A DNA stretch of 64,000 nucleotides from an uncultured Blautia sp. (GTDB lineage Bacteria > Bacillota > Clostridia > Lachnospirales > Lachnospiraceae). The position numbers and the translations under genes are program-made. Below are positions 8,024 to 17,104 of the stretch, piece after piece. The stretch is taken from the NCBI GenBank assembly GCA_946557785.1, contig CAMNTH010000015.1, positions 1 to 64,000 of the forward strand, given 5' to 3'. Under the pieces are notes generated by a model, which made no database searches, was not told where the DNA came from, and saw only the letters and a program-made list of their open reading frames with translations. Position 1 is the first letter of the stretch. Every line of letters begins with the position of its first letter.

Positions 8024-9987
8024 TGTATCAGGCAATCGTATTTGCAGGAACCACAGAAGGATATGAACTATGCCGTTTTCTTTCGGAAAATCAGATATCG
8101 GTATATGCTTGTGTTGCTACGGAATACGGAAGCAGAACCGTAGAGGAAGGCCCCTGCCTGAAGGTTCATGCCGCACGCCTTGGGGAAGAGGAAATGGAGG
8201 AATTATTTACAGAGATTCAGCCGGAGATCGTGCTGGATGCCACCCATCCCTATGCGGCAGAGGTAACGGAAAACATCCGTACCGCCTGCGGTCATACCAA
8301 TATGGTTTATCAGCGTGTGTTGCGGGATGAAAGCAGCCGCCGAAAGGAGGCTGTTTATGTGGAGAGTCCTGAGGCTGCAGTGGAATACCTGAAAGAAACA
8401 GAAGGGAATATTCTATTGACCACAGGAAGTAAAGAACTTGGAATATTTACCGCCCTGCCTGGATTTCGGGAGCGGATTTTTGCAAGGGTACTTTCTCTTC
8501 CCTCTGTAATGACTGCCTGTGCAAAGCTTGGAATCGAAGGAAAACACCTCATCGGCATGCAGGGTCCTTTTTCCATGGAGTTAAATGCAGCCATGCTAAA
8601 GCAGTATGACTGCCGTTTCCTGGTTACAAAGGATTCCGGCAGGGCCGGGGGTTTTTTGGAAAAAGCAGAAGCCGCACATGCCTGCAATGTAAAATTAGTA
8701 ATCATTGGGCGCCCTTTAAAGGAAGAAGGAATTTCCCTTATGGAATGCAAGTCCATCCTTGCCCGGAAATTCCGGATGGTGAGAAAAAGCCATGTAACAC
8801 TTCTTGGCATTGGAATGGGAAGCAGGGAGACTCTGACCATACAGGGGCAGGAGGCTCTTGAGAGAGCAGATCTGGTGATCGGAGCCAGAAGAATGGCAGA
8901 TGCAGTGAAGCTGTCTCACCATCAGGTATTGTATGAATACAGAAGCGAGAGCATTGCAGCATATATAGCCAGTCATCCGGAATTTGAGCATGTGGTGATC
9001 GCTCTTTCCGGAGATGTGGGATTTTATAGCGGAGCGAAAAGGCTGCTGGAACTTTTGGGAGAGGAAACAGAGGTGATCTGCGGTATTTCCTCTGTAGCAT
9101 ATTTTATGGCAAAAGCAGGGCTGTCCTGGGATGATGCCAAAGTCGTCAGCGCCCATGGCAGGCACTGCAACCTGGTATCTTTGATTCGCCACCACAAAAA
9201 GGTGTTTGCTATTTTGGGGACTGCAGATGGAGTAGCCAGCCTTGCGGAAAAGCTGACAGAATATGGTATGGGAGAGGTGATCCTTCATGTAGGAGAAAAT
9301 CTTTCTTATGAAAATGAAAAAGTTTTTTCTGCCCTTGCCAGGGATCTTACAAAATACCAGGGAGATCCATTAAGCGTTGTATGTGCTTATCATGAAGATC
9401 ATGTTCCCATGCACACTACCCATGGAATTCCGGATGGAGAGTTTATCAGGGGAAAAGCTCCCATGACAAAAGAAGAGGTGCGTACCGTATCCCTTTCCAA
9501 ATTAAGGCTTACAAAGGATTCAATCTGCTATGATGTGGGAGCAGGCACTGGCTCCGTATCCGTTGAAATGGCCCTTAGGGCACATCAGGGACGGGTGTAC
9601 GCCATTGAAAAGAAGGAAGAAGCGTCAGAGCTTCTTTTGGAAAATAAAAAGAAATTTGCAGCAGATAATCTGGAAATTATCAAAGGAAGTGCCCCGGAGG
9701 CGTTGGAAGGGCTGCCTGCGCCTACCCATGCTTTTATTGGTGGATCCTCCGGAAACCTGAAGGAAATCCTGAAGGTTTTATTGAAAAAGAATGAGAATGT
9801 GCGGATCGTAATAAACTGCATTACCCTGGAAACCATAGGGGAGACTCTGTCCGCTATTCGGGAATTCGCTTTTGAAGAAACGGAAGTGGTGCAGCTTTGC
9901 GCTGCCAGGGCAAAAGAGCTTGGACGATATCATTTGATGATGGGAGAGAATCCCATTTATGTGATTACCTGTAAGAAAAAGGCATGA
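8020..9987 (+). CDS. cbiJET: Three-domain fusion: precorrin-6A reductase + precorrin-6B C5,15-methyltransferase/decarboxylase
   Basis: A single 655-residue polypeptide appears to carry three consecutive enzymes. Residues 1 to about 250 are CbiJ/CobK, the NADH-dependent reductase of cobalt-precorrin-6A (AIVFAGTTEGYELCRFL, LDATHPYA, KDSGRAGG). Residues about 258 to 450 are CbiE, a tetrapyrrole methylase acting at C-5 (VTLLGIGMGSRETLTIQG, IALSGDVGFYSGAKRL). Residues about 475 to 655 are CbiT, the C-15 methyltransferase and C-12 decarboxylase, with the SAM-binding CYDVGAGTGSVSVEMA. CbiE-CbiT fusions (CobL) are well known; the addition of CbiJ in front is less so. The first codon overlaps the cbiH stop; an ATG three bases further on is an alternative start. 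No frameshift is visible at the joins. Confidence 0.93.
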   Translation: MMYQAIVFAGTTEGYELCRFLSENQISVYACVATEYGSRTVEEGPCLKVHAARLGEEEMEELFTEIQPEIVLDATHPYAAEVTENIRTACGHTNMVYQRVLRDESSRRKEAVYVESPEAAVEYLKETEGNILLTTGSKELGIFTALPGFRERIFARVLSLPSVMTACAKLGIEGKHLIGMQGPFSMELNAAMLKQYDCRFLVTKDSGRAGGFLEKAEAAHACNVKLVIIGRPLKEEGISLMECKSILARKFRMVRKSHVTLLGIGMGSRETLTIQGQEALERADLVIGARRMADAVKLSHHQVLYEYRSESIAAYIASHPEFEHVVIALSGDVGFYSGAKRLLELLGEETEVICGISSVAYFMAKAGLSWDDAKVVSAHGRHCNLVSLIRHHKKVFAILGTADGVASLAEKLTEYGMGEVILHVGENLSYENEKVFSALARDLTKYQGDPLSVVCAYHEDHVPMHTTHGIPDGEFIRGKAPMTKEEVRTVSLSKLRLTKDSICYDVGAGTGSVSVEMALRAHQGRVYAIEKKEEASELLLENKKKFAADNLEIIKGSAPEALEGLPAPTHAFIGGSSGNLKEILKVLLKKNENVRIVINCITLETIGETLSAIREFAFEETEVVQLCAARAKELGRYHLMMGENPIYVITCKKKA

Positions 9988-10004
9988 GAAGGAGGGCTGC
10001 TTTT

Positions 10005-11402
10005 ATGGAAACACCCAGGATTCTTCTGGCTGCTGGAGCAAGCGGAAGCGGAAAAACACTGATCACCTGCGGAATTCTGCAGGCACTGGTAAATTGCGGA
10101 AAAAAGGTTGCATCTTTTAAATGCGGCCCTGATTACATAGACCCTATGTTTCACAGCCGTGTGATCGGGACAAAATCCAGGAACCTGGATATGTTTTTTA
10201 CATCACCGGAGATTACCGGCTATCTTCTGGAAAAAAATGCAGGGGATTGTGATATTTCGGTGATAGAGGGGGTAATGGGATATTATGACGGCGTTGGTGG
10301 GATCTCGGATAAGGCAAGCGCCTATGATCTGGCCGCTTCCACAGATACCCCTGTGATCTTTATTGTAAACAGTAAAGGAATGAGCGTTTCATTGGCTGCG
10401 TATGTGAAGGGATTTCTGGAATACAAAAAGAACAGCCATATAAAGGGTGTGATTTTAAACCAGATGTCCCCTATGCTTTATCCAAGGATGAAAAAACTTT
10501 TGGAAGGGGAACTTGGAATAAAAGTTTTAGGATATGTGCCAAAGGTGGAAGATTGTGTGATTGAGAGCAGACATCTTGGCCTGGTACTTCCTGAGGAAAT
10601 TCCGGAGCTTCAAAAGCGGCTTGCAAAGCTTGCCGGGATTTTGGAACAGACCCTGGATATGGACGGGATTCTGGAAGTGGCTTCTGGTGCACCCCCTCTT
10701 AAGAAAGGGGAACTAAAAGATCCTGTGTTCTCCTTTAGACTTCCTAAGAAGGTACGAATCGGTGTGGCAGATGATGAGGCCTTTTGTTTTTTTTACCAGG
10801 ATAATTTCCAGCTTCTAAAAGAAATGGGGGCAGAACTTGTGCCCTTTTCCCCTATACATGACAGCGCTCTTTTAGAGGATCTGGATGGAATGCTCCTTTA
10901 TGGCGGCTATCCGGAGCTGAAGGGCAGGGCGCTGGAAGAAAATGAAGGGATGCGCAGGAGTGTGAAGGAGGCCATCCAAAATGGGATGCCATGTATGGCA
11001 GAATGCGGTGGGTTCATGTACCTTCATGAAGAAATAGAGGATATGGACGGAACCCTCCGTAAGATGGCAGGGGTGATTCCTGGAAAAGTGTTCCGCACAC
11101 CCAGCCTTAAAAGATTTGGTTATATTACTTTGGAAGAAACAACGGGGTCGTTTTTGGGAGAACAAAAGATAGGATTGATTCCTGCCCATGAGTTTCATTA
11201 TTTTGAATCCGAAAACTGCGGAAGTGATTTTCATGCATCCAAGCCCATGAGTACCAGGGGATGGGACTGCATTCACGGCACAAAGAGGATGATGGCCGGA
11301 TTTCCCCATTTACATTATTATGGAAATCCCGGAATCCCAAAGGCATTTTTAGAGAAGTGCCTGGAGTATCAAAAAGAACGGGAAAAGGTGAATGAAAAAT
11401 GA
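10005..11402 (+). CDS. cbiA: Cobyrinic acid a,c-diamide synthase
   Basis: ATP- and glutamine-dependent amidation of the a and c carboxylates of (cobalt) cobyrinic acid. The N-terminal domain is a dethiobiotin-synthetase-like ATPase with the loop LAAGASGSGKTLITCGI; the C-terminal domain is a class I glutaminase-like domain with the nucleophile in MAECGGFMYLHEE. The ORF track begins at 9984, but AAGGAGGG lies inside that extension and the ATG at 10005 is correctly spaced, giving 465 residues, a normal CbiA length. The stop overlaps the start of cbiB by 4 bases. Confidence 0.95.
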   Translation: METPRILLAAGASGSGKTLITCGILQALVNCGKKVASFKCGPDYIDPMFHSRVIGTKSRNLDMFFTSPEITGYLLEKNAGDCDISVIEGVMGYYDGVGGISDKASAYDLAASTDTPVIFIVNSKGMSVSLAAYVKGFLEYKKNSHIKGVILNQMSPMLYPRMKKLLEGELGIKVLGYVPKVEDCVIESRHLGLVLPEEIPELQKRLAKLAGILEQTLDMDGILEVASGAPPLKKGELKDPVFSFRLPKKVRIGVADDEAFCFFYQDNFQLLKEMGAELVPFSPIHDSALLEDLDGMLLYGGYPELKGRALEENEGMRRSVKEAIQNGMPCMAECGGFMYLHEEIEDMDGTLRKMAGVIPGKVFRTPSLKRFGYITLEETTGSFLGEQKIGLIPAHEFHYFESENCGSDFHASKPMSTRGWDCIHGTKRMMAGFPHLHYYGNPGIPKAFLEKCLEYQKEREKVNEK

Positions 11403-12370
11403 ATTACGGAACCATGGCCCTGGCAGCAGGGTTTTTCATAGATTTGCTTGCGGGAGATCCCAGGAAGCTGTATCATCCCATTTGCCTGGTGGGAAATCTA
11501 ATTTCCTTTCTCGAAAAAAGAATCCGAAGGATATTCCCGAAAAATCCCAAGGGAGAACTTTTGGGCGGGGGATTTCTGGTGATCCTGGTATGTGTTTTCT
11601 GCGGAGGAATACCTTTGGGAATCCTGTATGGTTTATATCAGATCAGTCCGGTTCTGGGATTTTTGCTGGAAACCTTCTGGTGCTGGCAGCTTTTTGCTGC
11701 AAAATCCCTGAAAACAGAAAGTATGAAGGTGTATGAAAGTCTGAAAAACGGAACCCTTGAGGATGGCCGACATGCAGTTTCCATGATCGTAGGACGGGAC
11801 ACCAGGGATTTGACAGAAGAAGGTGTGATCAAAGCCACAGTGGAGACGGTTGCAGAAAATACCTCCGACGGGGTGATTGCCCCTATGCTTTATATGGCCA
11901 TTGGGGGAGTGCCTTTGATGTTCCTTTATAAAGGAATCAATACCATGGATTCTATGCTTGGATATAAAAACGATAAATATCTGTATTTCGGCAGATGCGC
12001 TGCAAAGCTGGACGATGCTGCCAACTTCCTTCCTGCCAGGATTTCGGGATTTTTGATGATAGCGGCATCCTTTGTTCTTGGGATGGACGGGAAGCATGCA
12101 GCAGAAATCTATTTCAGAGACAGAAAAAAACATGCAAGTCCTAATTCCGCCCAGACAGAAGCGGTGATGGCAGGAGCGCTGGACATTCAGCTCGCCGGAA
12201 ATGCCTGTTATTTTGGGAAATTATACGAAAAGCCCACCATCGGAGATCCCATCCGCCCTGTGGAAAAAGAGGATATCCCCCGTTCCAACCGTCTTTTATA
12301 TGGAACCTCTATACTGGGAGTCCTTGTTTTTTGGGGGGTTCGAATGGCAGCAGCCAGTTTCCTTTTTTAG
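11399..12370 (+). CDS. cbiB: Adenosylcobinamide-phosphate synthase
   Basis: Membrane enzyme that attaches aminopropanol (or its phosphate) to adenosylcobyric acid. The 323-residue protein has the family start AAGFFIDLLAGDPRKLYHP, the conserved SMIVGRDTRDLTEEGVIKATVETVAENTSDG region, GINTMDSMLGYKNDKYLYFG and several hydrophobic segments, including one at the C-terminus. It overlaps cbiA by 4 bases and is followed by the gene for threonine-phosphate decarboxylase, which makes the aminopropanol phosphate precursor. Confidence 0.95.
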   Translation: MNYGTMALAAGFFIDLLAGDPRKLYHPICLVGNLISFLEKRIRRIFPKNPKGELLGGGFLVILVCVFCGGIPLGILYGLYQISPVLGFLLETFWCWQLFAAKSLKTESMKVYESLKNGTLEDGRHAVSMIVGRDTRDLTEEGVIKATVETVAENTSDGVIAPMLYMAIGGVPLMFLYKGINTMDSMLGYKNDKYLYFGRCAAKLDDAANFLPARISGFLMIAASFVLGMDGKHAAEIYFRDRKKHASPNSAQTEAVMAGALDIQLAGNACYFGKLYEKPTIGDPIRPVEKEDIPRSNRLLYGTSILGVLVFWGVRMAAASFLF

Positions 12371-12412
12371 GATTGCGCTGACGAGCAATACATTTGACTA
12401 GGAGAAAGACAC

Positions 12413-13465
12413 ATGAAAAAACATATTCATGGAGGAAATATTTATCAATATAAGAACTGCCTGGACTTTTCAGCAAACTGTAATCCTCTTGGCACACCGG
12501 AAGGGGTGATCCGTGCGGCAAAAGAAAGCCTTGCCCATATTTATGCGTATCCAAGAGTGGACTGTGCTCCCTTGCGGGCAGCTATTGGGGCATATGAGGA
12601 AGTTTCCCCGGAGAAGATCATCTGCGGAAACGGTGCTGCAGATCTGATATTTTCTTTGTGCAGGGCAGTGAAACCAAAACATGCCCTCCTTCCCGCCCCT
12701 ACCTTTGCAGAGTATGAGCAGGCATTAAAAAATGAGAACTGCCGGATTACCCGTTTTTGTTTAAATGAAAAAGAGGATTTTCGGATACAGGAAGATTTTC
12801 TTGAGGCACTTTATGAGGATCTGGATATTCTTTTTCTTTGTAATCCCAACAATCCTACAGGAATGCTGACGGATCGGGAGCTTCTGATGAAAATTTTAGA
12901 AAAGTGCAGAGAGCTTGGAATTTTGCTGGTAATAGATGAATGTTTCCTGGATTTTGTAAAATATCCGGAGCAGTATACCTTAAAAGAACAGCTTTCTCTC
13001 TTCCCTAATTTGTTTATATTAAAGGCATTTACCAAGCGTTATGCCATGGCGGGGATCCGCCTGGGATACGGTATGACGGGAAATCAGGAGCTTTTGGAAA
13101 AGCTGGCATTTGTCACCCAGCCTTGGAATGTATCCACTGTGGCTCAGGAAGCAGGAATCGCGGCACTTAAAGAAAAGGAATATGTACAAGAGGGAAGGCA
13201 GCTTGTCTTTGGGGAAAGGGAATATCTTAAAGAAGCCCTGAAGAAGCTTGGTTTTACCGTATTTCCTTCAGAGGCAAACTATGTGTTTTTTAAAGGGCCG
13301 GAGTATTTCTTTGATTCCTGTGTAAAAGAAGGCATCCTTATTCGTGACTGCAGCAATTACCCGGGACTTAGGAGGGGGTATTACCGCATTGCAGTAAAAA
13401 CACATGAGGAGAACAAGAAACTTGTGGAAGTTTTTACAAAAATACAGAAACAGGAAGGAAAATAA
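12413..13465 (+). CDS. cobD: Threonine-phosphate decarboxylase (CobD type)
   Basis: PLP-dependent fold-type I enzyme, 350 residues, expected to decarboxylate L-threonine-O-3-phosphate to (R)-1-amino-2-propanol phosphate for the nucleotide loop linker. It shows [22 protein letters not shown] at the N-terminus, typical of CobD, the PLP-site motif [18 protein letters not shown] and the Schiff-base lysine region [19 protein letters not shown]. The close relative histidinol-phosphate aminotransferase is an alternative by sequence alone, but the N-terminal signature and the position between cbiB and cobQ favour CobD. Confidence 0.9.
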   Translation: MKKHIHGGNIYQYKNCLDFSANCNPLGTPEGVIRAAKESLAHIYAYPRVDCAPLRAAIGAYEEVSPEKIICGNGAADLIFSLCRAVKPKHALLPAPTFAEYEQALKNENCRITRFCLNEKEDFRIQEDFLEALYEDLDILFLCNPNNPTGMLTDRELLMKILEKCRELGILLVIDECFLDFVKYPEQYTLKEQLSLFPNLFILKAFTKRYAMAGIRLGYGMTGNQELLEKLAFVTQPWNVSTVAQEAGIAALKEKEYVQEGRQLVFGEREYLKEALKKLGFTVFPSEANYVFFKGPEYFFDSCVKEGILIRDCSNYPGLRRGYYRIAVKTHEENKKLVEVFTKIQKQEGK

Positions 13466-13467
13466 CA

Positions 13468-14976
13468 ATGGCAAAGACAATTATGATTCAGGGAACAATG
13501 TCCAATGCAGGCAAGAGTCTTCTGGCAGCAGGACTTTGCCGGATCTTTCATCAGGATGGCTATCGAACCGCTCCCTTCAAATCTCAGAATATGGCTCTGA
13601 ATTCCTTTATTACAGAGGAAGGGCTGGAAATGGGGCGAGCCCAGGTAATGCAGGCAGAGGCAGCAGGCATTAAGCCCTCTGTACTGATGAACCCCATCCT
13701 TTTAAAGCCAACCAATGATTTAGGTTCCCAGGTGATCGTAAATGGTGAGGTTCTTGGAACCATGAGCGCCCGGGATTATTTTAAATATAAGAAACAGCTG
13801 GTGCCGGATGTGATGAAAGCCTTTCAAAAGCTTTCAGATGAATATGATATTATTGTGATCGAGGGTGCAGGCAGTCCGGCTGAGATCAACTTAAAAGAAG
13901 AAGATATTGTAAATATGGGTATGGCAAAAATGGCAAAGGCTCCGGTGCTTCTTGTTGGAGACATTGACAGGGGCGGTGTTTTTGCACAGCTTGTTGGCAC
14001 TGTGGAACTTCTGGAAGAGGATGAAAAAGCCATGATCAAGGGACTGATCATAAATAAATTTCGGGGAGACAAGACGATCCTGGATCCTGGAGTTCGTATG
14101 CTGGAGGAAAAAACCGGCATTCCGGTTGTGGGAGTAGCACCTTATCTTCAGATCCAGGTGGAGGACGAGGACAGCCTTACGGAGCGCTTTGACAGGAATC
14201 AGGAAATCGGCCGGATTGATATTGCAGTAGTACGCCTGCCAAGGATCTCTAACTTTACGGATTTTAATCCTCTGGAAAGTATTCCGGGAGTTTCTCTGCG
14301 TTATGTGAAAAATGTAAAAGAACTGGGAAATCCTGATATGATCATTCTGCCTGGAACCAAAAATACCATGGATGACCTGAAATGGATGCGGGAAACAGGA
14401 ATGGAGGCAGCGATTTTGAAAGAGGCAGCCAAAGGCAGGCTGATCTTCGGAATCTGCGGAGGCTATCAGATGCTTGGAGAAACCTTAAGCGATCCCTTTA
14501 GTGTGGAAGCGGGAGGCTCTATGAAGGGCATGGGTCTGATTCCCATGGACACGGTATTTGCAAAAGACAAGACCAGAACCAGAGTTTCCGGAACCTTCCT
14601 TAAAATGGAGGGAGACTGGGAGCCGTTTACAGGAGCAGAGCTTTTAGGCTATGAGATCCACATGGGGGATTCTGTACTAAAGGATGGCGCCAGGAACTTT
14701 ACAATTGTCAGGGACAGTGTAAGCGGTGAAGAAAAAGAAGAGGGCGCCTGCTGGAGAAATGTGTGCGGAACCTATGTCCACGGTGTATTTGACTGCGAGG
14801 ATGCGTCCAAAGCCATGATCCGCGTCCTGGGAAAGAAAAAGGGCATTGATGTGGAAGAAATGTCAGGGGTTGATTTTGCAGCTTTTAAAGAAACCCAGTA
14901 TGATCTTTTGGCTGCAGGGCTTAGAGAGCATTTGGATATGAAACAAATATATGAGATTCTGGAGGAGGGTGTGTAA
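13468..14976 (+). CDS. cobQ: Cobyric acid synthase
   Basis: Also called CbiP; amidates the b, d, e and g side chains of adenosylcobyrinate a,c-diamide using glutamine and ATP. The 502-residue protein has the ATPase loop [19 protein letters not shown], the conserved [23 protein letters not shown] and [13 protein letters not shown], and a C-terminal glutaminase domain with [12 protein letters not shown] (nucleophile Cys) and a late [10 protein letters not shown] histidine motif. It starts 3 bases after the CobD stop and ends 2 bases before cbiC. Confidence 0.96.
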   Translation: MAKTIMIQGTMSNAGKSLLAAGLCRIFHQDGYRTAPFKSQNMALNSFITEEGLEMGRAQVMQAEAAGIKPSVLMNPILLKPTNDLGSQVIVNGEVLGTMSARDYFKYKKQLVPDVMKAFQKLSDEYDIIVIEGAGSPAEINLKEEDIVNMGMAKMAKAPVLLVGDIDRGGVFAQLVGTVELLEEDEKAMIKGLIINKFRGDKTILDPGVRMLEEKTGIPVVGVAPYLQIQVEDEDSLTERFDRNQEIGRIDIAVVRLPRISNFTDFNPLESIPGVSLRYVKNVKELGNPDMIILPGTKNTMDDLKWMRETGMEAAILKEAAKGRLIFGICGGYQMLGETLSDPFSVEAGGSMKGMGLIPMDTVFAKDKTRTRVSGTFLKMEGDWEPFTGAELLGYEIHMGDSVLKDGARNFTIVRDSVSGEEKEEGACWRNVCGTYVHGVFDCEDASKAMIRVLGKKKGIDVEEMSGVDFAAFKETQYDLLAAGLREHLDMKQIYEILEEGV

Positions 14977-14977
14977 C

Positions 14978-15619
14978 ATGAAGGTAGAACTGGAAAATGT
15001 AAAGCCAATGGACATTGAGGAACGAAGCTTTGCCATGATTACAGAGGAATTGGGAGACACCCCGCTTATTCCGGGAACAGAGCTTGTGGTAAAGCGCTGC
15101 ATTCATACAAGCGCAGATTTTGACTACGTAAAAAATCTTTGCTTTTCTGAAAATGCAGTGGAAAAGGCTATGGAGGCCATTAAGGAGGGTGCTTGTATCG
15201 TTACGGATACCCAAATGGCCAAATCCGGAATCAACAAGCGTGCCCTTGCCCGGTACGGCGGTGAGGTGTACTGCTTTATGTCAGATGAGGATGTGGCAAA
15301 GATTGCAAAGGAAAAGGGAACCACACGAGCTACAGCCAGCATGGATAAGGCTGCCACCATGGATAAGAAACTGATCTTTGCCATTGGGAATGCACCTACG
15401 GCGCTGGTAAGGCTTTATGAACTGATACAGGAAGGAAAACTAGATCCCAAACTGATCATAGGTGTTCCTGTAGGATTTGTGAATGTGGTGCAGTCAAAGG
15501 AACTGATCATGGAGACGGAGGTTCCTTATATTGTGGCACGGGGAAGAAAAGGGGGCAGCAACATTGCAGCCTGCATCTGCAATGCACTGCTCTACATGAT
15601 TGACAATAAAAGGGACTAA
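14978..15619 (+). CDS. cbiC: Cobalt-precorrin-8 / precorrin-8X methylmutase
   Basis: Moves the C-11 methyl group to C-12 to form cobyrinic acid. The 213-residue protein starts at the ATG at 14978, preceded by GGAGGAGG; the ORF-track start at 14951 lies inside cobQ. Family features are IEERSFAMITEELG, the conserved CIHTSADFDY, whose histidine is the active-site residue, VTDTQMAKSGINKRAL, AIGNAPTALVRLYELI and GVPVGFVNVVQSKE. It is the last gene of the riboswitch-controlled run. Its stop codon overlaps the stop codon of the convergent MocR-type gene. Confidence 0.95.
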   Translation: MKVELENVKPMDIEERSFAMITEELGDTPLIPGTELVVKRCIHTSADFDYVKNLCFSENAVEKAMEAIKEGACIVTDTQMAKSGINKRALARYGGEVYCFMSDEDVAKIAKEKGTTRATASMDKAATMDKKLIFAIGNAPTALVRLYELIQEGKLDPKLIIGVPVGFVNVVQSKELIMETEVPYIVARGRKGGSNIAACICNALLYMIDNKRD

Positions 15620-16950
15620 CAGATACTTTTTAAAAGGCGGCATGCAGGAAGAAAATCCTGTTCCGGCATGGAGGAGCAGGAGAGGATGACCGTAACCTCG
15701 CCTGGGGCTTCCTTTAGTATGGGAATGCGCAGGCTTTCATTTGCAGCTCTTTTTTGCAGCTCTTCTCCTGTGTACGGAACAGACAAGGTAAGGGCCAGGC
15801 TGGTGCCTGCAGATCCGATCTGGATCTGGCTGCCGCTTCCAAAAATCGTTTCTACGGCAGAGAGAAGCTGCTTAAGCTTTGCGGAATACAGCCTTTTAAG
15901 CTTCCGGGTCTGGGCGGATAGATGTCCATCGCGGATAAACTGGCAAAGGGCGATCTGCTCGGCTTTTGAGGCTGTCTGGTTGTAGTTCGCCGCTTTTTTC
16001 TGATAGGCCTCCTTTAGCCCAGGGGGCAGTACCATGAAACTGATTCGGATAGAAGGAAGCAGAAGTTTGGAAAAGGAACCAATATACACGACGCCCTGCC
16101 CCCCGGAGAGCCCGAACAGAGAGGGGGTGGGTTTCTGGAGATATACAAATTCATTTTCAAAATCATCCTCAATGATGAGACTCTGGTTCTTTGCTGCATA
16201 GCGGATCAGCTCCAGACGTCTGGAAACAGGCATAATCTCACCCCATTTGGTCATGTGGGCAGGGGAAACATAGATTACGCCGCTGTCCTTATTTCTGTAG
16301 CGGACTTCAAATCCATAATCTGAAAAAACCGTACTGCCCTGTACAAAAGAAGGGGTGGGAAAGGATACGGTTTTTTTGTCAAGGACAAGGGGGCACAGGA
16401 TATGAAGCAGGCTTTGGACTCCAGCGCCTACCACAATATCCTCCGGGCTGCAAAGGATGTTCCGCCTGTCCCGGATATATTCGCAAAGAGCCTGGCGGAA
16501 ATCCGCCTCGCCCTGGAATTCGCCGTAGGAAAGAAGACGTTCATCCTGCCGCAGGGCACTTTTTATATAACGCCTCCAAAGGTCAAAACGAAAGCTTTCT
16601 CTGTCCACTCCGGAAGAGGCGAAGCTGTACCGGAATCCGGTCTGCTTCTTTGATTTTGGGGGTAAGGGAAGGAATTGTTTGGTTGCAATGTCCGTAACGT
16701 AATAGCCGCTTTGGGCTTTGGAAATAATGTAGCCGTCTGCGGCAAGCTGCAGGTATGCATTTTCAATGGTGGTGCGGCTTAGGCGAAGTTCGCTGGCACA
16801 TTTGCGCAGGGAAGGCATTTTACTGCCAGGCAATAGCTTTTGCTCCATGATCAGATCCCTGTAGTAGTGATAAATTTCCATATAAAGATGTTCTGATTTT
16901 TCTGATTTGTTTAATGTAAGTTTCATACATGTGTCCTCATAAATAGACAT
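15616..16950 (-). CDS. MocR-type transcriptional regulator (GntR wHTH + aminotransferase-like domain)
   Basis: A 444-residue regulator with an N-terminal GntR winged helix (about residues 20-90, LLPGSKMPSLRKCASELRLSRTT) and a long C-terminal domain of the fold-type I aminotransferase family. The PLP-site features are kept: VIYVSPAHMTKWGEIMPVSRR, IIEDDFENEFVY and the Schiff-base lysine in YIGSFSKLLLPSIRISF, so it probably binds PLP as PdxR and GabR do. The gene starts divergently from hemA, with back-to-back promoters, and ends inside the stop codon of cbiC. Regulation of the hem operon is an inference from position. The true start may be the second methionine (MKLTLNKS). Confidence 0.9.
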   Translation of the reverse strand: MSIYEDTCMKLTLNKSEKSEHLYMEIYHYYRDLIMEQKLLPGSKMPSLRKCASELRLSRTTIENAYLQLAADGYIISKAQSGYYVTDIATKQFLPLPPKSKKQTGFRYSFASSGVDRESFRFDLWRRYIKSALRQDERLLSYGEFQGEADFRQALCEYIRDRRNILCSPEDIVVGAGVQSLLHILCPLVLDKKTVSFPTPSFVQGSTVFSDYGFEVRYRNKDSGVIYVSPAHMTKWGEIMPVSRRLELIRYAAKNQSLIIEDDFENEFVYLQKPTPSLFGLSGGQGVVYIGSFSKLLLPSIRISFMVLPPGLKEAYQKKAANYNQTASKAEQIALCQFIRDGHLSAQTRKLKRLYSAKLKQLLSAVETIFGSGSQIQIGSAGTSLALTLSVPYTGEELQKRAANESLRIPILKEAPGEVTVILSCSSMPEQDFLPACRLLKSIC

Positions 16951-16978
16951 TCACTGAAAAGGGTTAACTATTTAGCAC

Positions 16979-17007
16979 ATTATAGTATTTCATATAAAAA
17001 AAGTCAA
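16979..17007 (-). promoter_or_regulatory. Promoter of the MocR-type gene
   Basis: On the minus strand, TTGACT (complement of 17002-17007), a 17-base spacer and a perfect TATAAT (complement of 16979-16984). It fires away from the hemA promoter, whose -35 box is 33 bases away, so one regulator bound between them could affect both. Confidence 0.75.
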
Positions 17008-17040
17008 TTTTCTGAATTAGGATAGAAATATGTACCCGGC

Positions 17041-17069
17041 TTGACATTAAACTGCCGAGTGATTATGAT
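17041..17069 (+). promoter_or_regulatory. Promoter of the hemA operon
   Basis: TTGACA at 17041-17046, a 17-base spacer and TATGAT at 17064-17069. The hemA ATG follows about 35 bases downstream of -10 with AAAGGAG as ribosome site. Confidence 0.8.
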
Positions 17070-17104
17070 GATAAAGACAGTAGTACAAAGGAGAACGATA
17101 CGTT

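Noticed and set aside
11633-12133. Minus-strand ORF across cbiB
   Set aside because: Shadow of a conserved gene in a tightly overlapping operon.
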